Below are positions 36,804 through 49,596 of a stretch of 64,000 nt of DNA, piece after piece. Each line of letters starts with the position of its first letter. Position 1 is the first letter of the stretch. Below the pieces are notes generated by a model. That model ran no database searches, was not told where the DNA came from, and saw only the letters and a list, made by a program, of their open reading frames with translations. The position numbers were made by a program, and so were the translations under genes. Source of the stretch: Cucumis sativus. Its lineage: Eukaryota; Streptophyta; Magnoliopsida; Cucurbitales; Cucurbitaceae. The DNA lies in the NCBI RefSeq assembly GCF_000004075.3, contig NC_026655.2, positions 19,081,489-19,145,488 on the forward strand, written 5' to 3'.

Positions 36804-39736
36804 CTAGGGTTTGTGAAAAACTCTGCCTGCAATAAGAGCAGCTTCCATGACTAAGGAGATGACTTCAATCACTTCATCAACTTGGCATTTGTTTCCTTTG
36901 AAAGGACTTGATCTTGATCTCTTGAAATTCTCCATGCAATTCAAGAAGCTTTGACTGCATTCTTGGCTTAGATAGTCATCTGAAATTATGTAACAAAAAC
37001 ACATATACACCACTTCAGTGGAGTACTCCAAACACTTCAAAAAGAGTTTATAGTTTTTGTTTTGGTTTCAAATTGTGTCGATTATTCTCGTTGGGAGTGA
37101 GGACTAAGTTGTGTGAGTGACTTTAACGCTTTGGAATGGTGTTGATCTTGTAATTGGGATTAGCAAAGAGAATTGTAACGTTTTTACATAGGAGATTTCG
37201 TATTCTAGTGAACCATAGTTTTTTATCTCTCGTCTTGAAATTTTAAGTGAATTCTTGATGTTTTCTAGTAATTTTGTGGTTCACTTCTAATCTCACAATT
37301 TTTTTCTACTTCTTCATGTATTAAGAACGTCGGGTTTTTACTATTAGATCAATGATTCAAATCTCTCACACAACATGTGTTGTGTTGAACCCTGAAAGAA
37401 ATAATAATTGGAAAGCGTCGTATACGTAAGTAGGGTTGACTCACCTTAGACGTAGCAAATGTTTTATTTTTAGCATGCAAAGAAGATGAAACTCGAAAGT
37501 ATAGGATTCCGAGCAACTTCGATTGCACTTAATTATTTTTTTTCTTTTTTATTTTTAAATTGGAGTATTATTTTTTTAAAAAAAAAACTTTGGATTAATT
37601 TAAGTTAACAAGTTGGAAGAGTTTAAACTAAAATCAAATAAAAGGGAAAGTTGAATAACCAAGTTAAATATTTCAAAAGTTTTTTTTTCTTTTTGGGCCC
37701 ATTTTATTATTAATATTTTTCTTTATTGGAAAAGGTTCAAAATCCAAATTTTGATGTTTGTAGAAATTCCTCACATTCCAATGAGAACAATTCTCTATTT
37801 CAATTTGGTCTCCAACCCTAAGTCTATTGCACATTAATTAAACAATATATATATTGAAAATGAAAATTAATTAAAAAGTCTTGAATTTAATTTCATGTTT
37901 TTTCTTTTAATAAATAAACCATAAAATTAAGCTTTAAAAAAGGATCTTCATAGCCACCTTTACATGTGACCCTTTTTGGTTCACTCAAAGCAAAGAGACA
38001 AATTTAGCCATCTCATCACATATACCCTAAACTCTTCAAAATTATTGATCAGACAAAATTCAATCAGAAGTATGTGTCACCATCCATCTGCCGAAACAAC
38101 ACAAGGTGGTTGACGTCCTTAAAAGAGTTATTTTTTAAAACATATAGGAATCGCCACCAATCTTTTTTAGGGTGTGATTGGACACTGAAATAAAGTAAAC
38201 AATTTTTAAAAAAAATAGTCGGCCAAAAATAGAGTTTGAGTTCGAGAGTCATTTTTGTGTGGAGAAGGTATTAGCACCCCACAACACTCATTTAGAAAAT
38301 TGGTGATCAAATTTAAAATCTTGAATTGATAAATATTTTTTAGTTTATTTTAAAATTATTGTCTTATTTTTACTAATCTTATTTAAAAAGAAAAATATTG
38401 AGTACTCAAAATCATATGTTTTAATTTTTAGATTGATAATACACATATCATATATGTTTATTTTGACAAACTAAAAATTAAATTAGTAATTTATTTTAAA
38501 ATGACAACAAATACATAATTCCATACAAACTCTACTTCTAATTAATTTATAAAACGCTTTTCGAATGTGACGTATTCGTCATCTGTCCAACTTCCTATCA
38601 TATCACACTAATTACACCAAAGTTTATTCAACAAACACGTCACATTAAAATCATACCAACAACTCTAATGAGATATGAACTAAACCAAAGCAATAAACGA
38701 ATGAACACATCAAATGGTGCTACAATGTAATAAGAACGATAAAACAATTTTGATAGTAAAAACTCGTATAGCGTAACAAATTTGAAAGAAAATTTTCGTC
38801 AAATTGGATTCTAAATTCAATTTTTAACAAAAAAAAAAAACTATAAAATCCTCACAAATTCATTAATTTTAATAAAAGGAAACTTCACTCAATAGGACCA
38901 AATCATAAATATTAACCATTGAAAAACTAGCTCTAGCATAGCAAGTATTGGTTTTCTCCAAAATTTTGTCAATTCCATATTAATTGTGCCATTATCTTAA
39001 TTTCTCTAAGGCTTATTTATCTATTGACTCCGTGTATTTAGAAAAAGTAACACTCTTTCTACTCCATTTGTTGTACTAATTGTTGTACTGAAAAACAAAT
39101 TAAAACTGACATCAATATTGATTATCAAATATGTACTGTCAATCTCTCAGACAAAAGATTTGAGCCTTGAGGATTCTAGACCTAACGCATTGTTGGAAAG
39201 AAAAAGAATTGGATGGGAATAGAGAAGTATGTGTAGTACTAACCGTTCTTGGCAACAACACAAGCATCGTGTTTCATACAACAAGCATCCAAGCCATCAC
39301 AGGGGTGTTCCCCGGGGCATCCACTATACAACAGCCCACAATATTTCCCATATCTCAACAGTGGAGGCACTACAAAACACACACAAACAATTAAATACAA
39401 ATACAAGCTCGAACCAAAATCAAACATAAATCAGAACTGGTTTGAATTGACTTTTCAAGTGAGTTATTAAAAAGAGTTGTTCCAAACAACAGCTTCTTAA
39501 ACTAACCTGAACAAAACTCAGACTCGCATTTTCTACTGCAGTCCTTACTCTACAATATGAACAAATTAAACCAATTAAGAAGGAAGAAGATCAAATTAAA
39601 GAAAAAAGAAGATGGGAATGAAATGAGGAAGAACCATAGTGACGGAGGCATCAAGGGCTTGGACACCAATGTTGAGAGCATGAGAAGGAAGAAAGACAAT
39701 GGAAGGCAACAGAAGAAGAAGAAGAAATTGAGGCAT
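36804..39736 (-). CDS. Plant secretory phospholipase A2 (group XI, PLA2-beta-like)
   Basis: Four exons: 39736-39635, 39549-39507 (only 43 nt), 39369-39244, 36979-36804, encoding 148 residues. It hydrolyses the sn-2 acyl chain of glycerophospholipids and needs Ca2+. Residues 1-20 form a signal peptide (poly-Leu, SHA at the end). The mature part has 12 Cys, the number expected for six disulfides. The Ca2+-binding loop is YGKYCG (55-60) and the catalytic motif is DACCMKHD with His82 and Asp83. The C-terminal helix region ends AGRVFHKP with no KDEL-like retention signal, so release or vacuolar/apoplastic location is possible. I chose the second in-frame Met (39736) because it starts a clean signal peptide; a Met 17 codons upstream (39787) adds a polar Asn/Ser-rich extension. 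Intron 3 is 2264 bp and contains transposon-derived sequence. Confidence 0.92.
38070..38285. mobile_element. Transposon-derived repeat fragment in PLA2 intron 3
   Basis: The segment contains AGGAATCGCCACCAATCTTT, then GGTGTGATTGGACAC, then TTGAGTTCGAGAGTC and AGAAGGTATTAGCACCCC. I recognise this ordered set of words as part of a repeat found widely in plant genomes next to retroelement remains. No open frame is preserved. The exact family is not certain. Confidence 0.5.
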
Positions 39737-41744
39737 TTTCTTGTTCTTTTGGTTGTTGGAAAGACTGAATGAATTTTGGTTTGACAAGAAATTGTGGGGT
39801 TTTTGAGTAAAGAGAAAAGTGTTTTGGGATTAAAGAAAAACAAAAGGAGGAAAATAGTTGAAGTGCTTTTGTTTTGTAGTGACTCGTGACATGGTTTTTT
39901 GGAAACGTTTGTCAATTTGATTGAAGGAGAGATGAGGGTAAAAGGCATTTGTGACATTCGTGGCATTTGTGGCTCTTGCTCTCCCCTCGTGAACAATACT
40001 ATTAAAAAATCTAAATGTCTAAATTATTCTAATTCACACTTCAAATATATTAATAAAACAATTTTAAAATATTAACCATGATAAGTTATCATCAAGATAT
40101 AATTTAAACCCATCAATAAACAAAAAATAATAAATAAGATGTAATTATCAATTTATTTTTCACTTCCATATAGAATTTACAAACCTACTAGACAATATTG
40201 ATAAAAATATCGACTTGTTAAGAACATATCCAATCAAATTGTATACTTTAATGGATTTAACATGTTATTGATGTCTTGTCTTAGATATTTTATTACACTG
40301 TCACCATATGATTTATTTTGAAACTTACTTGACAAATTTCAATTAAAATCTTTCTTTTTTTCTTTCTCCCTAAGGACAAAGGAAGATCCAAAAGAATCTT
40401 TTAGGAAGAAAATGAGGCCAAGAGATAAAAGAGAAAATATTTGTTTATTCTAAACACATACAACTTGTTCATAAATTTCATTTGGTACAACCAACATTAA
40501 TTAACCTCAAGCTTCCTTTTCTTTTGATTAAGGACAAATTTTCAGTTTTAAATTACAAAATCATTTGTGAATCTTAATTCTTACCAGTGTGAAATTAATT
40601 TAATAACTCTAATATTCTTTTCTTAATTTAATAGAATGTAATTTTATCTCTTATTTTAGTAATGAATAAGGTTACTTAAATTGATCATCTCAAAAGAAAA
40701 ACAAAAAGTTTACTAAATTGATTACTGACTTAAAATGTTGTTGGAGATTAACTATATATGGTTACCCATTATTTATTGATTTAATTAATAATTTAAATAG
40801 TGGTTAATTAATTATAATTAACTTTTTTAATGAATTTTTTGGCAAATCTAACAAAAACTAATTTTATTAAATTTAGGGCCAACTAGCCCCTAAATAAAAA
40901 TGTCACGTACCTATCTTTTTTAGTACTCATATGCTCATAGTGATAGGCTTACCAAATTCAACACTAATTAAGTCTCCACCACCATCAATAAATTTAGCTA
41001 GAGAGGTGGAATTGAGAGAGTAATTAGAGTTTCTAGATTTTAAAGTCCAATAGAGTTTTTAAATTTAAATTTCAACTGACATCTATTTGTTTACGATGAC
41101 AAAACGTTGCAAACTTAAATCAAAAAACTTCTTGTTAAAAAAAGAAGAAGAAAATATTGAAATAAATGATGTAGATTAGAGGAGAAATATAGATGTAGTT
41201 TTTGTTCAATTAGACCAATTTGTCAAAGAATGGAAACTGAAGAGCCCAATAAATACATAGAACATAGAAGTCACATCCCCCTAAAGCCTGCTTTAGCATT
41301 GGGTTGTGAGTTTTCTTATTATCTTTTACTTTAATCACTATATATTACTTTAATTATAATCTAAGAGACTTTCTTTAAAAAATGAAGAAAAAAAAACATA
41401 GCTAGAATTAGAATTACCATATAAAGTCATTAAAAAAATAACTACTACTATACATTCAAATCATAACGAGTAAAATAACCTCTTAATAGATGTACCATGT
41501 TAATGAAAAATGTTATAATATAGTTCACTATTATTATACTAAAAGAAGAATTTCATCTCATCTTATTCTTTTTAATTCAAATCTATGAAAAAAAGATGAA
41601 GAGGTAAAATAAGTTTTTAAAAAATTACTAAAATAATTTATAGTTGAGAAATTAGATAAGTCTATGTCACTTATACACGAGCAAATTTGATATAAATTGT
41701 GTTTTTGTGTATTGTTGAACTCAAGAGAGATAGGAAAAAAAGTT
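39737..41744. other. Intergenic region between PLA2 and first HKT gene
   Basis: The first part is the PLA2 promoter (upstream on the minus strand). The remainder is AT-rich with no gene recognised. The last few hundred bases (about 41400-41744) should include the HKT 3' UTR. Confidence 0.55.
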
Positions 41745-44700
41745 TTAAACAAGTTTCCAAGCTTTTCCACCATCCATGTTAAATTTTTTGAGTCTTCCAA
41801 ACATCATGACCAAAATGAGTACAATTTTGGCTTTATTACTCCATTTTGCTGAAAATCCATACCATTTATCAACACAATCGTTTGGTGGATGAATTTGCAA
41901 TTTGCAACTATACCCCGTTGAGAATCCCACGTTTCCGTAAGCACTATCAATATTACAAAAACGAATTTAACTCAATTGACATATAATATACATAGTATTA
42001 ACAATGAATGTTCTATATATAATTTGAAAATTTATATTCTTGTATAGTTTTGTGAGTGGTTTTAGTGTCCTTAATGAACCTTAATTTAATTCCTGTAGTA
42101 ATGAGGTGAAACTCCACCAACCATATATGTCTATCTCATTAACATGTCATCAATGTTGTATTGAATTTTGAAGTTAGGTAAAAAGAACTTAGTGGGTAAA
42201 CACAATTTAGGAATGATTTATCAAATTTCACAAAACAACCAAAAAAATCATTTTCAAATATAGTAAAATAAATCAAAATATATCAAAATGTTAATTTCCA
42301 TCAATATTAGACAGTGATAGATATGAATAGTGTCTATCAATGCACTAATCTAAAATTAGAGATGCTAAAAAAAATCAGTAATCCAATCAATCCGGATTAT
42401 CCAACCCAAAGCGTAAGGCGAGTTGGATTGGATTAGAAAATTGGAGAAAAAACAAGTTGAGTCGGGTTGTGCAACTAAGAGGACGGAGTTGACATGGCCT
42501 AAACCGATTATGTATATATATATATAAACCTAAAACCTAAAAGTAAACCTTCACTTGAATAGAAATTGTATATATATATATATATATATATCCCCTTGCA
42601 CTTTAAATGACAATTTGTTTACCTTACCTATTGAAAAACAATACTAAAATTTGTCTAAATTATTATGGAGAGAGATGAAAAAAAACAATCATCCCGTCAA
42701 CACAATTCAGCCCAACTCGAGTTTTTTGGGTTGGTTTGACACTTGGATATTGAACGTATCATTTTTTGCCCACTCGTATAATTTGGGTTGGTCTATAATT
42801 TTCCTCCAACTTTCCAACCCGAATTATGTACACCCTATTCTAAATCTGTACCAACCAAATTAAAATTCCATTTGAAACACATAAGGAGTGTTAAGTTCAA
42901 CTAATTTGAACTAGAGTGATAAAATGAAAATTTGTCCTATACTAATTAATAAAACCACATTTAGTTTTTAAAAGATTTTACACATTAGAAACATTTTTTT
43001 GTTACAAAAAAAGAGAGTATAAGTATAAAATTGACTTAATTTACAAAGCCACCATCCAATTTCAACTCAAATTTGATACCATCACCAAAAAGAAAAAGAA
43101 AACAAAAAAGAAAAAGAAAAACACAAAATTCAAATTTAATTTATAGTTAGCCCCTAAATACATTTCAATTAATCTTTTAAGTTTTTAGTTAAACTAAAAA
43201 AAAAAAGTGAAAATAAAAGGTATAAGGGTTACCTAATAACTTCGAGCACAATATTCAAAACACTGAAATTGATCGGATCTTCAACCATCTTTTTTCTCTC
43301 AATTATGCAAATAATAGTGATGAATATGATTAGATAAGAAAGTTGTGAGAACAACAAATTTTGCCAAGCTTTTGCCTTTTTTGATCTAACTTTTCTTCTT
43401 TGAAGATGTCGAAAATGATCTTCTAGTTCTTGTTTCTCGTTTAATGGAAGAAAAGATGTATATGGAGGAAGATACCTGTAATTTAAAGTTCAAATATTCA
43501 AAACTATTATTTAAAAATAAATAAAAAAATACAATTGTAATTGTGTAGAAATTCCAAAAATATAGGATATATATGAATAATTTAATTTTTTTGGTTTAAA
43601 ACTATTCTGTATAGATATATTAATTACACCTACTGGTACTATTTTGTTTTGTATATTTTTGTGTGGTTACAATTGGGAATATTGACTATTTAAAATAAAG
43701 AATGTAGATTTAGGTTTATTTATTATATTGTTTACTATTTTATGTTTTGACATTATTACTTTTTTAATTAGTAATTTTGTTTTATTGAAAATATTGATTA
43801 GGTAGTAATTAAAACTTTTTTTCTTCATTAAGAACCTTAAAGAACTCATTCATATACAACAATTTCTATTAAAAAAAACATTCATAAACAACAATTTCTA
43901 TTTAAAAAAATTCCTTTTTTAAAAAAATTATTCAAGATCTAACATTTCTATTGAGGGAATGTAGTTTTAACGAATTTAGAGATTTAATTTTGAGGAGAGA
44001 AAAATATAAATTAAGTCTTATATTGAATGCCTAATTTTAATCCTACTTCTCCTTTGAAAAGTTACATCATCATTTATTGATTGTTGAATTAAAATACTAT
44101 CTTTTTTCTTTAATTATATTTCATTGTTAAAAAAAATTATTAAAGAAACTCTCACAATCTAACACAAGTAAAGAAATTAAAGTCAATCACATTATGATAG
44201 TCTTCTTGAATAACGAGGAAAAAGAAGAGAGATACTAACATCATAACAATGAACATGATCAAGATGGCAGAAGAGAGCGATGAAATGTTGACGATGGTTT
44301 CTCCCGCATGTCGAGAATTTGTGCTCAGAAATAGAATAGCAACAACTTTTTGATAAGAATTCAATCCACTAAACCCATTGGAGTCCCATTCCATTGAACA
44401 AATCAATACAAATTGAATGAAAATGAACCCAAAAACTGTCACAACCAAAAGACAAGAATGAAGACTGGGAAGCAAATGAATATACCCAATCTCTTCACTA
44501 GTCTTCAACAAATAATCAACTTTCAATCGATGTTCATCGTTATGATGATCTTTACTAAACTTCCCAATAACCCATATGCAAAACCTTAAACAAGATGGAT
44601 ATAAAGTATTACCAACCAAAATTTGAGGGATTAAGATTAAAAGAAGACCTGAATTTTTATGAAACACAATCATATTTTCATTTGTTGGGACAAAACCACA

Positions 44701-45267
44701 ACTAGCTAAAGTAGAAACACAAGTAAAGAATGAAAAAGTGACCAAATTTATACCTTTTTCATCAAGAATCTCTTTAGCAAAACTTGAAATAAAAAGAAAG
44801 TAAACAACAATCATTCCAATTCCAACAATATGAGTAATCAAAAGATAACCCAACACAACAAAACCTAAGAATTTGATTAAACTCAAAGAATCAAAACCCT
44901 CAAGAGTTGTTGGAATTTGGAGGTTTTTTTTAAATAATCTTCTCAAATGAAGTCCAACCATTGAAGTGAAAATCTCACCTCCTATGAACATGAGGACTGT
45001 CAAAACAATGAGTTGTGAATTTGAAAAAACTTCCATTTCAATGGATGACATGCTTGAAACAGTTGAAGCTGAGACTGAAGTATAGAACAAATCAAGCTTT
45101 GTGGGTTGAAAAAAAGGGTATGTTTTAGGTTTTAAAATCATTAAGATTAGAAATCCAAAAGAAGAGATGAAGATGAAGTAGAAGAATTGAATCCAAAATG
45201 GGTTAATAAATATTTTTAGAAGAAAGAAAATAAATTTTCTTGGGTTTGATAAAAATAAAGTCTCCAT
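41745..45267 (-). CDS. HKT1-type sodium transporter, copy A
   Basis: Three exons: 45267-44240, 43475-43233, 41943-41745, encoding 489 residues, close to the usual HKT length. HKT proteins are Trk/Ktr-type channels with four membrane-pore-membrane units in the plasma membrane; class I members carry Na+ and in roots retrieve it from the xylem, protecting leaves. Pore loop A is [19 protein letters not shown] (64-82) with Ser at the filter position, as in class I. Pore B is [17 protein letters not shown], pore C is STNSRHAGE, and pore D is [14 protein letters not shown], each keeping its filter Gly. The C-terminus ends GGKAWKLV. Exons 1/2 join inside a Met codon (AT|G, before YLPPYTSF). Copy B, 1.26 kb away on the same strand, has identical intron positions and is the closest relative here. 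Intron 2 is 1289 bp, against 92 bp in copy B, because of inserted repeats. A TATA box lies 55 bp upstream. Confidence 0.95.
42236..42345. repeat. Degenerate copy of the dispersed MITE family (HKT copy A intron 2)
   Basis: TTCAAATATAGTAAAATAAA is followed by CCATCAATATTAGACAGTGATAGA and GTGTCTATCAATGCA, matching one arm and the centre of the element at 35708-35940. It lies inside intron 2. Confidence 0.5.
42363..42845. mobile_element. Degenerate foldback element rich in 'TTGGGTTGG/CCAACCC' (HKT copy A intron 2)
   Basis: The left part contains ATCCAACCCAAAG and GAGTTGGATTGGATTAG, and the right part GGGTTGGTTTGACAC, GGGTTGGTCTATAAT and CCAACCCGAATTATGTACACC. The ends (TAGAGATG on the left, CACCCTA on the right) resemble the 'TAGGGGTGT' termini of common plant hAT-like MITEs. 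An (AT)n tract (42567-42591) lies inside. No clean duplication was found, so the limits are approximate. Confidence 0.45.
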
Positions 45268-45317
45268 ATATTTTTGTAATTTTGAAGGCTAGGTCATTTG
45301 AGAGGATGGGGTTTAGG

Positions 45318-45330
45318 GTTATTTATAAAT
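45318..45330 (-). promoter_or_regulatory. Candidate TATA box of HKT copy A
   Basis: TATTTATAAATAA on the minus strand lies about 52-63 bp upstream of the start codon, a typical plant core-promoter arrangement with a very short 5' UTR. Confidence 0.5.
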
Positions 45331-46020
45331 ATAGTGGATTTTTGGTAAAAAGAAGTCTTTGCAAAAATTATAGCTTATGAAAGTATGCTATTGGTTTATT
45401 GACAATATGAGAGAGACATCTCACATCAGAAAGGAATAGAAAAGTCATGAATACCTATTTCGATGTGGAATACAATGACTTGAGTTCTTATTTCTAAAAC
45501 AAATAGGAAAGGGATGGATTTTAATTAATATATAAATTACAATTTTTGAAGTTTAATATATTATTTAGGATTTAAAATTACGCAATCTAATAAATGGGAG
45601 TTTGTAAAAATAGCAAAAAAAAAAATATATATATATATATATAAAATTTATGATAATTATAGAGTGAATGTCTTTTACATTTCAAAACTGCAAAAATAGC
45701 AAAATTAAATGCAAATTACCATTTGATTATCGTCATATTCGTTAAATTTACAATATGCAAAAAAATATGTGTTATGAGCTGTTTTTTCTAAAAGAAATTT
45801 TGTCATCTAATGTAATTTTTTCTAATAAATCTATATTCAACGAAAAATATTCTAAAAAAACAATTATTATATACTATTTCGTTTTAGAAAAAGAAAAAAG
45901 AAAACAATTGAAATGTGTGAAGTTCGAATTTCCTTTACTTTGAATGGATAGATTTGAACCAAGAACATACATGAACAACAAATTTGAATTTTATTATTCT
46001 ACTAAAAAGCACTCATTTTA

Positions 46021-46245
46021 GAAAAAGGATAGAACATACCAAATTAACAAAATATTTACAAGTTATAGCAAAATTTCAAATTCTATCGATAACAAATATT
46101 AGATAGACATTGATCTCCTTCTATCAGTAATATTGATAATTAGTGATAGAAGTCTATAAGTTTCTATCATTGATACGATCCAAAAAGTTATTATAGCTTA
46201 TAAATATTTTAATCTATTTTGCTATCCTAAAAAATGTACCCATAT
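46021..46245. mobile_element. Second full-length copy of the dispersed foldback MITE
   Basis: The left end (AGGATAG, then AAAATATTTACAAGTTATAG, then TTCTATCGATAACA) matches the reverse complement of the right end (AGGATAGCAAAATAGATTAA, AATATTTATAAGCTATAATA, TATCAATGATAGAA). It shares the CTATCATTGATA centre and ATAGCAAAAT arm with the copy at 35708-35940. It lies between the two tandem HKT genes. Confidence 0.65.
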
Positions 46246-46529
46246 TTTAATCAAATTAATCATATCTTTGATTTTCTTTTACATGAAAAAAAATACTTGT
46301 ATCCATCTTTATTTTTTTCAATTTCTTTATTGACGTTAAGTATAGATGAAGGGATTTAAATTTTTGACCTAATCGCGTAAAGAAATTGTCTTAATTAAAA
46401 TTTTGAATTATTATGTTTAATTTCATTGTCACGCATTTATTTGTGTTAATAGATTAAGGCAAAGAAATTTGTATTAATGATTATAAATAAAGTTGTGTTT
46501 TCATTTTTACACAGGTGATGTATTTTGTA

Positions 46530-48825
46530 TTAGAGAAGCTTCCAAGCTCTTTGTGATCTATTCATATTAAACTTCTTTAATCGTCCAAAGATCATGACGA
46601 CAATAAGAACCAGCTTTCCATTGTCGCTCCATTTTCCAGAAAACCCAAACGACTTGTCGACACAATTGCTTTGAGGATGAACTCGTCTTCCACAGCTATA
46701 TCCCATCGAAAACCCCACGTTTCCATATGCACTGTGTCCAAATTTAATGCATAATTATGTTAATTTAGTAAGATATGAAACAAATTAATCGTTGTATAAA
46801 AGGTTAAAATGAAAATTAATTACCTGATGACTTCAAAAACAATGTTGAAAATATTGAAATTGAGAGGATCTTGTTTCATATTATGTCTCTCAGTGATGCA
46901 TATAATGAAGGTGAAGATGATGAGATAAGAGAGTTGTGAAAACACAAAATTATCCATAAATTTTGCCCTTTTTGTTCTTGATCTTCTTTTTCTATTGCCT
47001 TCCATTTCATTTTCTTCTTCTTCAATTGATTTTATTGGCATGAAAGAAGTGTAAGGTGGAAGATACCTGAAAATTAAAATATAAATAATACAAAGATTTA
47101 AAGAACAAACTTTTTTTTATTATTATTATTAATAAAAAGTTGCTACTTTTAATAACAGTAATAATAATTGCATATTAATTGATAGTGATAAGTCAAACTT
47201 TTACCAATAATTAAAATTAAATTAAGACTTTTTTTTCTACGAGGATTTGTAGACATCAATCATAGTTAAGAAGGTCATTTTTCTATAAATAAATAAATTA
47301 AAGAAGTCATCCTTAAAAGAAGAAAAGTTTCATAACTATTAATTATATTTATATGTATACTAAGGTGTGAGTCCACCTTATTAATCATTTCATTATTATA
47401 AAACCTTAATAGTCAACCCAATTACTTTTTTTTTCCTAACTAGCACAAGAAATCGAGTGTATTATTGATCATTTTAATTATTGTATATTTATTCTAAAAT
47501 AATTGTTGAAATTAGTTCATGGTAAGAATTGATGCCACCCCAATTATACCATTTATAAGCTTACCTTAAAGGGTTAAATAAAATGAAAACTTAAAACCAA
47601 CTAGTTATCACTAAGTAAATTAACCAAACCCAAATTAAGTTCTTTAATTAGTTGTTTTCAAATATATATATATAAAAATATATATATTACTTAATCAAGT
47701 TCAACAATTTCTGTACTAAATTGAATATATATAATGTAACAAATGCAAAAATTAATCAAAAGAGAGAGAAGAAATTACTAACATCATAGCAACAAAGAGA
47801 ACCAATATGGCAGAAGAGAGTGTTGATAGATCAACAGTTGATTCACCACTATGTCTTGAATTTACACTTAAAAACAAAATCCCAATCAATTTCTCAACCC
47901 AATTTAATCCACTAAATCCATTATTTGATGATCTCCACTCCATTGCTCCAATTGCTACAAATTGTATTAAAACAAACCCAAGAACACTTCCAACCAAAAC
48001 CAATGAATATAGCTTTGGAAGCAAATGCAAATACCCAATTTCTTCACTATTTTCCAACAAAAACCCAATAACTTCTTTCTTCTTCTTCATAATTTTCCCT
48101 AAACTCCAAATACAAAACCTCAAACAAGAAGGAAATAAAGTATTTCCAATAAGTGCTTGTGGAATAAGTATTAAAAGTAACCCTAAATTCTTCCTAAATA
48201 CTATCATGTTCTCATTTGTTGGTACAAACCCACAACTTGCAAAAGTTGAAACTACGACAAAAAGTGAAAAAGTTGATGTTCTTAAACCTTTTGATTTCAA
48301 TACTTCTCTGGCAGTACTTGAAACACGTTTTAAATAAATTAAAACCAATGCTATGCCTAAGAAATTGAAAATTAGGAGATAACCAAGGACAACATATCCC
48401 AAAAACTTTATGGAATCATATTTTAGAATTATATCAAAACTATTATTGATAACTCCCAACTCTAGATTGTTATTATTGAAATCATTTTCAACACAAGCAA
48501 TTTTTTGTTCAGAAAATTTGAGTTTCAACTTCCTTAATTGAAGTTCAACCATGGAAGTGAAAACTTCACCACCTATAAACATTAAAACAGTCAAAACAAT
48601 GAGTTGGGAATTTGAAAAAACCTCCATTTCCATGGTTGACATGCTTGAAACTGTGGAAGCTGAGACAGAAGTGAAGAAAAGATCTAACTTTTTTGGAGCT
48701 AATTTTGGATTTAAAATAAGCAAAACCCAAAACCCAAAAGATGAAATGAAAAGAAAATACAAAACATGAATCCAAAAGGGATTCAACAAAATAAGAAAAC
48801 AAAACAACCTTTGAATTCTCGACAT
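46530..48825 (-). CDS. HKT1-type sodium transporter, copy B
   Basis: Three exons: 48825-47783, 47066-46824, 46731-46530, encoding 495 residues. The family role is as for copy A. Pore loop A is [19 protein letters not shown] with Ser at the filter position, predicting class I, Na+-preferring transport. Pore B is [15 protein letters not shown], pore C is SVNSRHSGE and pore [15 protein letters not shown]. Compared with copy A, the loop after the second membrane helix is longer and Asn-rich (near residues 128-150), the cytosolic exon-2 segment is different ([14 protein letters not shown]), and the tail reads SQRAWKLL. Exon 2 is exactly the same size (243 nt) in both copies, and intron positions agree, so they arose by tandem duplication. 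Intron 2 is only 92 bp. The gene is intact and complete. Confidence 0.95.
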
Positions 48826-48920
48826 GATAATTATTATTATGATTAATAATATTATTATTCTTATAGTAGAAGCTAAGAGACATGGAAATCAATGAAGACT
48901 TTGATTGAATGTTACGAGAC

Positions 48921-48927
48921 ATTTATA
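48921..48927 (-). promoter_or_regulatory. Candidate TATA box of HKT copy B
   Basis: TATAAAT on the minus strand lies about 96 bp upstream of the start codon. Confidence 0.4.
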
Positions 48928-49503
48928 GTACAAATATAATTTTGCATCCGTAGTACCTTCATTAATTAAGGTTATTATTCCTCTCCCCTTGTGATTTGAT
49001 TCCCTTAATTTGGATGAGCTTCTTTAATTAATTAGACGCCTCCCACTATCCAATCATTAATCAAATTTTCTTTTAAAGAATTATGAACCATATACTTTTT
49101 TATTTTTAAAAATTTGCAATAATTGATGTGTCATAAATGCACTCATTTCTTTGCGTTTTGTAATCTATATACAATTAGAAAAATAACTAAAATGTTTCAA
49201 AAAAAAAAAAAAATTCAATCTATGGTAAGATGCACACAAATATTGTCGAGATATACCTAAATAATTTTATTTTAGTCAACAAGATGTTAGACATCTATTT
49301 GAGTAGAAAACCAAGTGGTTAAAAAAAATTCTTAATTTCATTCATTTGTTAACAATTTTCAACTTTTATTCTTATAGAAGATGAACGGTTATAAAAAGTT
49401 GGAAGAAAATAAGTATAATATTTTTAAAAAATCAAATAATTATCCAACGTGTCCCATATTTTAATTTTGGTAGGTTAATAGTCTAATAAATCTTGAACTT
49501 AAC

Positions 49504-49596
49504 CATTTGCTTACAAGAATAAAAGTTAAAGATATATTAAACATTTTTTCATTTGCTTACAAAAATAAAAGTTAAAAGATATATTAAACATTTTTA
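49504..49596. repeat. 46-bp tandem duplication
   Basis: A unit starting CATTTGCTTACAA and ending AAACATTTTT occurs twice in a row (49504-49549 and 49550-49596) with only one substitution and one A insertion. Confidence 0.93.

Larger units (their letters stand above)
45268..46529. other. Intergenic spacer between HKT copies A and B
   Basis: This 1.26-kb spacer holds the promoter of copy A and the 3' end of copy B. It contains an (AT)n tract (about 45627-45643), a short 'GCAAAAATAGCAAAATTAAA' repeat remnant (about 45610-45720) and a full-length degenerate MITE (46021-46245). Confidence 0.6.

Noticed and set aside
39550-39996. 148-codon minus-strand frame and a 71-codon plus-strand frame over the PLA2 first exon.
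   Set aside because: They are out of frame with the signal-peptide exon and low in complexity (poly-Phe or poly-Lys); they are shadows of PLA2 exon 1 and its leader.
47807-48337. 176-codon plus-strand frame antisense to HKT copy B.
   Set aside because: The minus strand encodes a complete HKT with all pore loops; the antisense frame has no recognisable feature.
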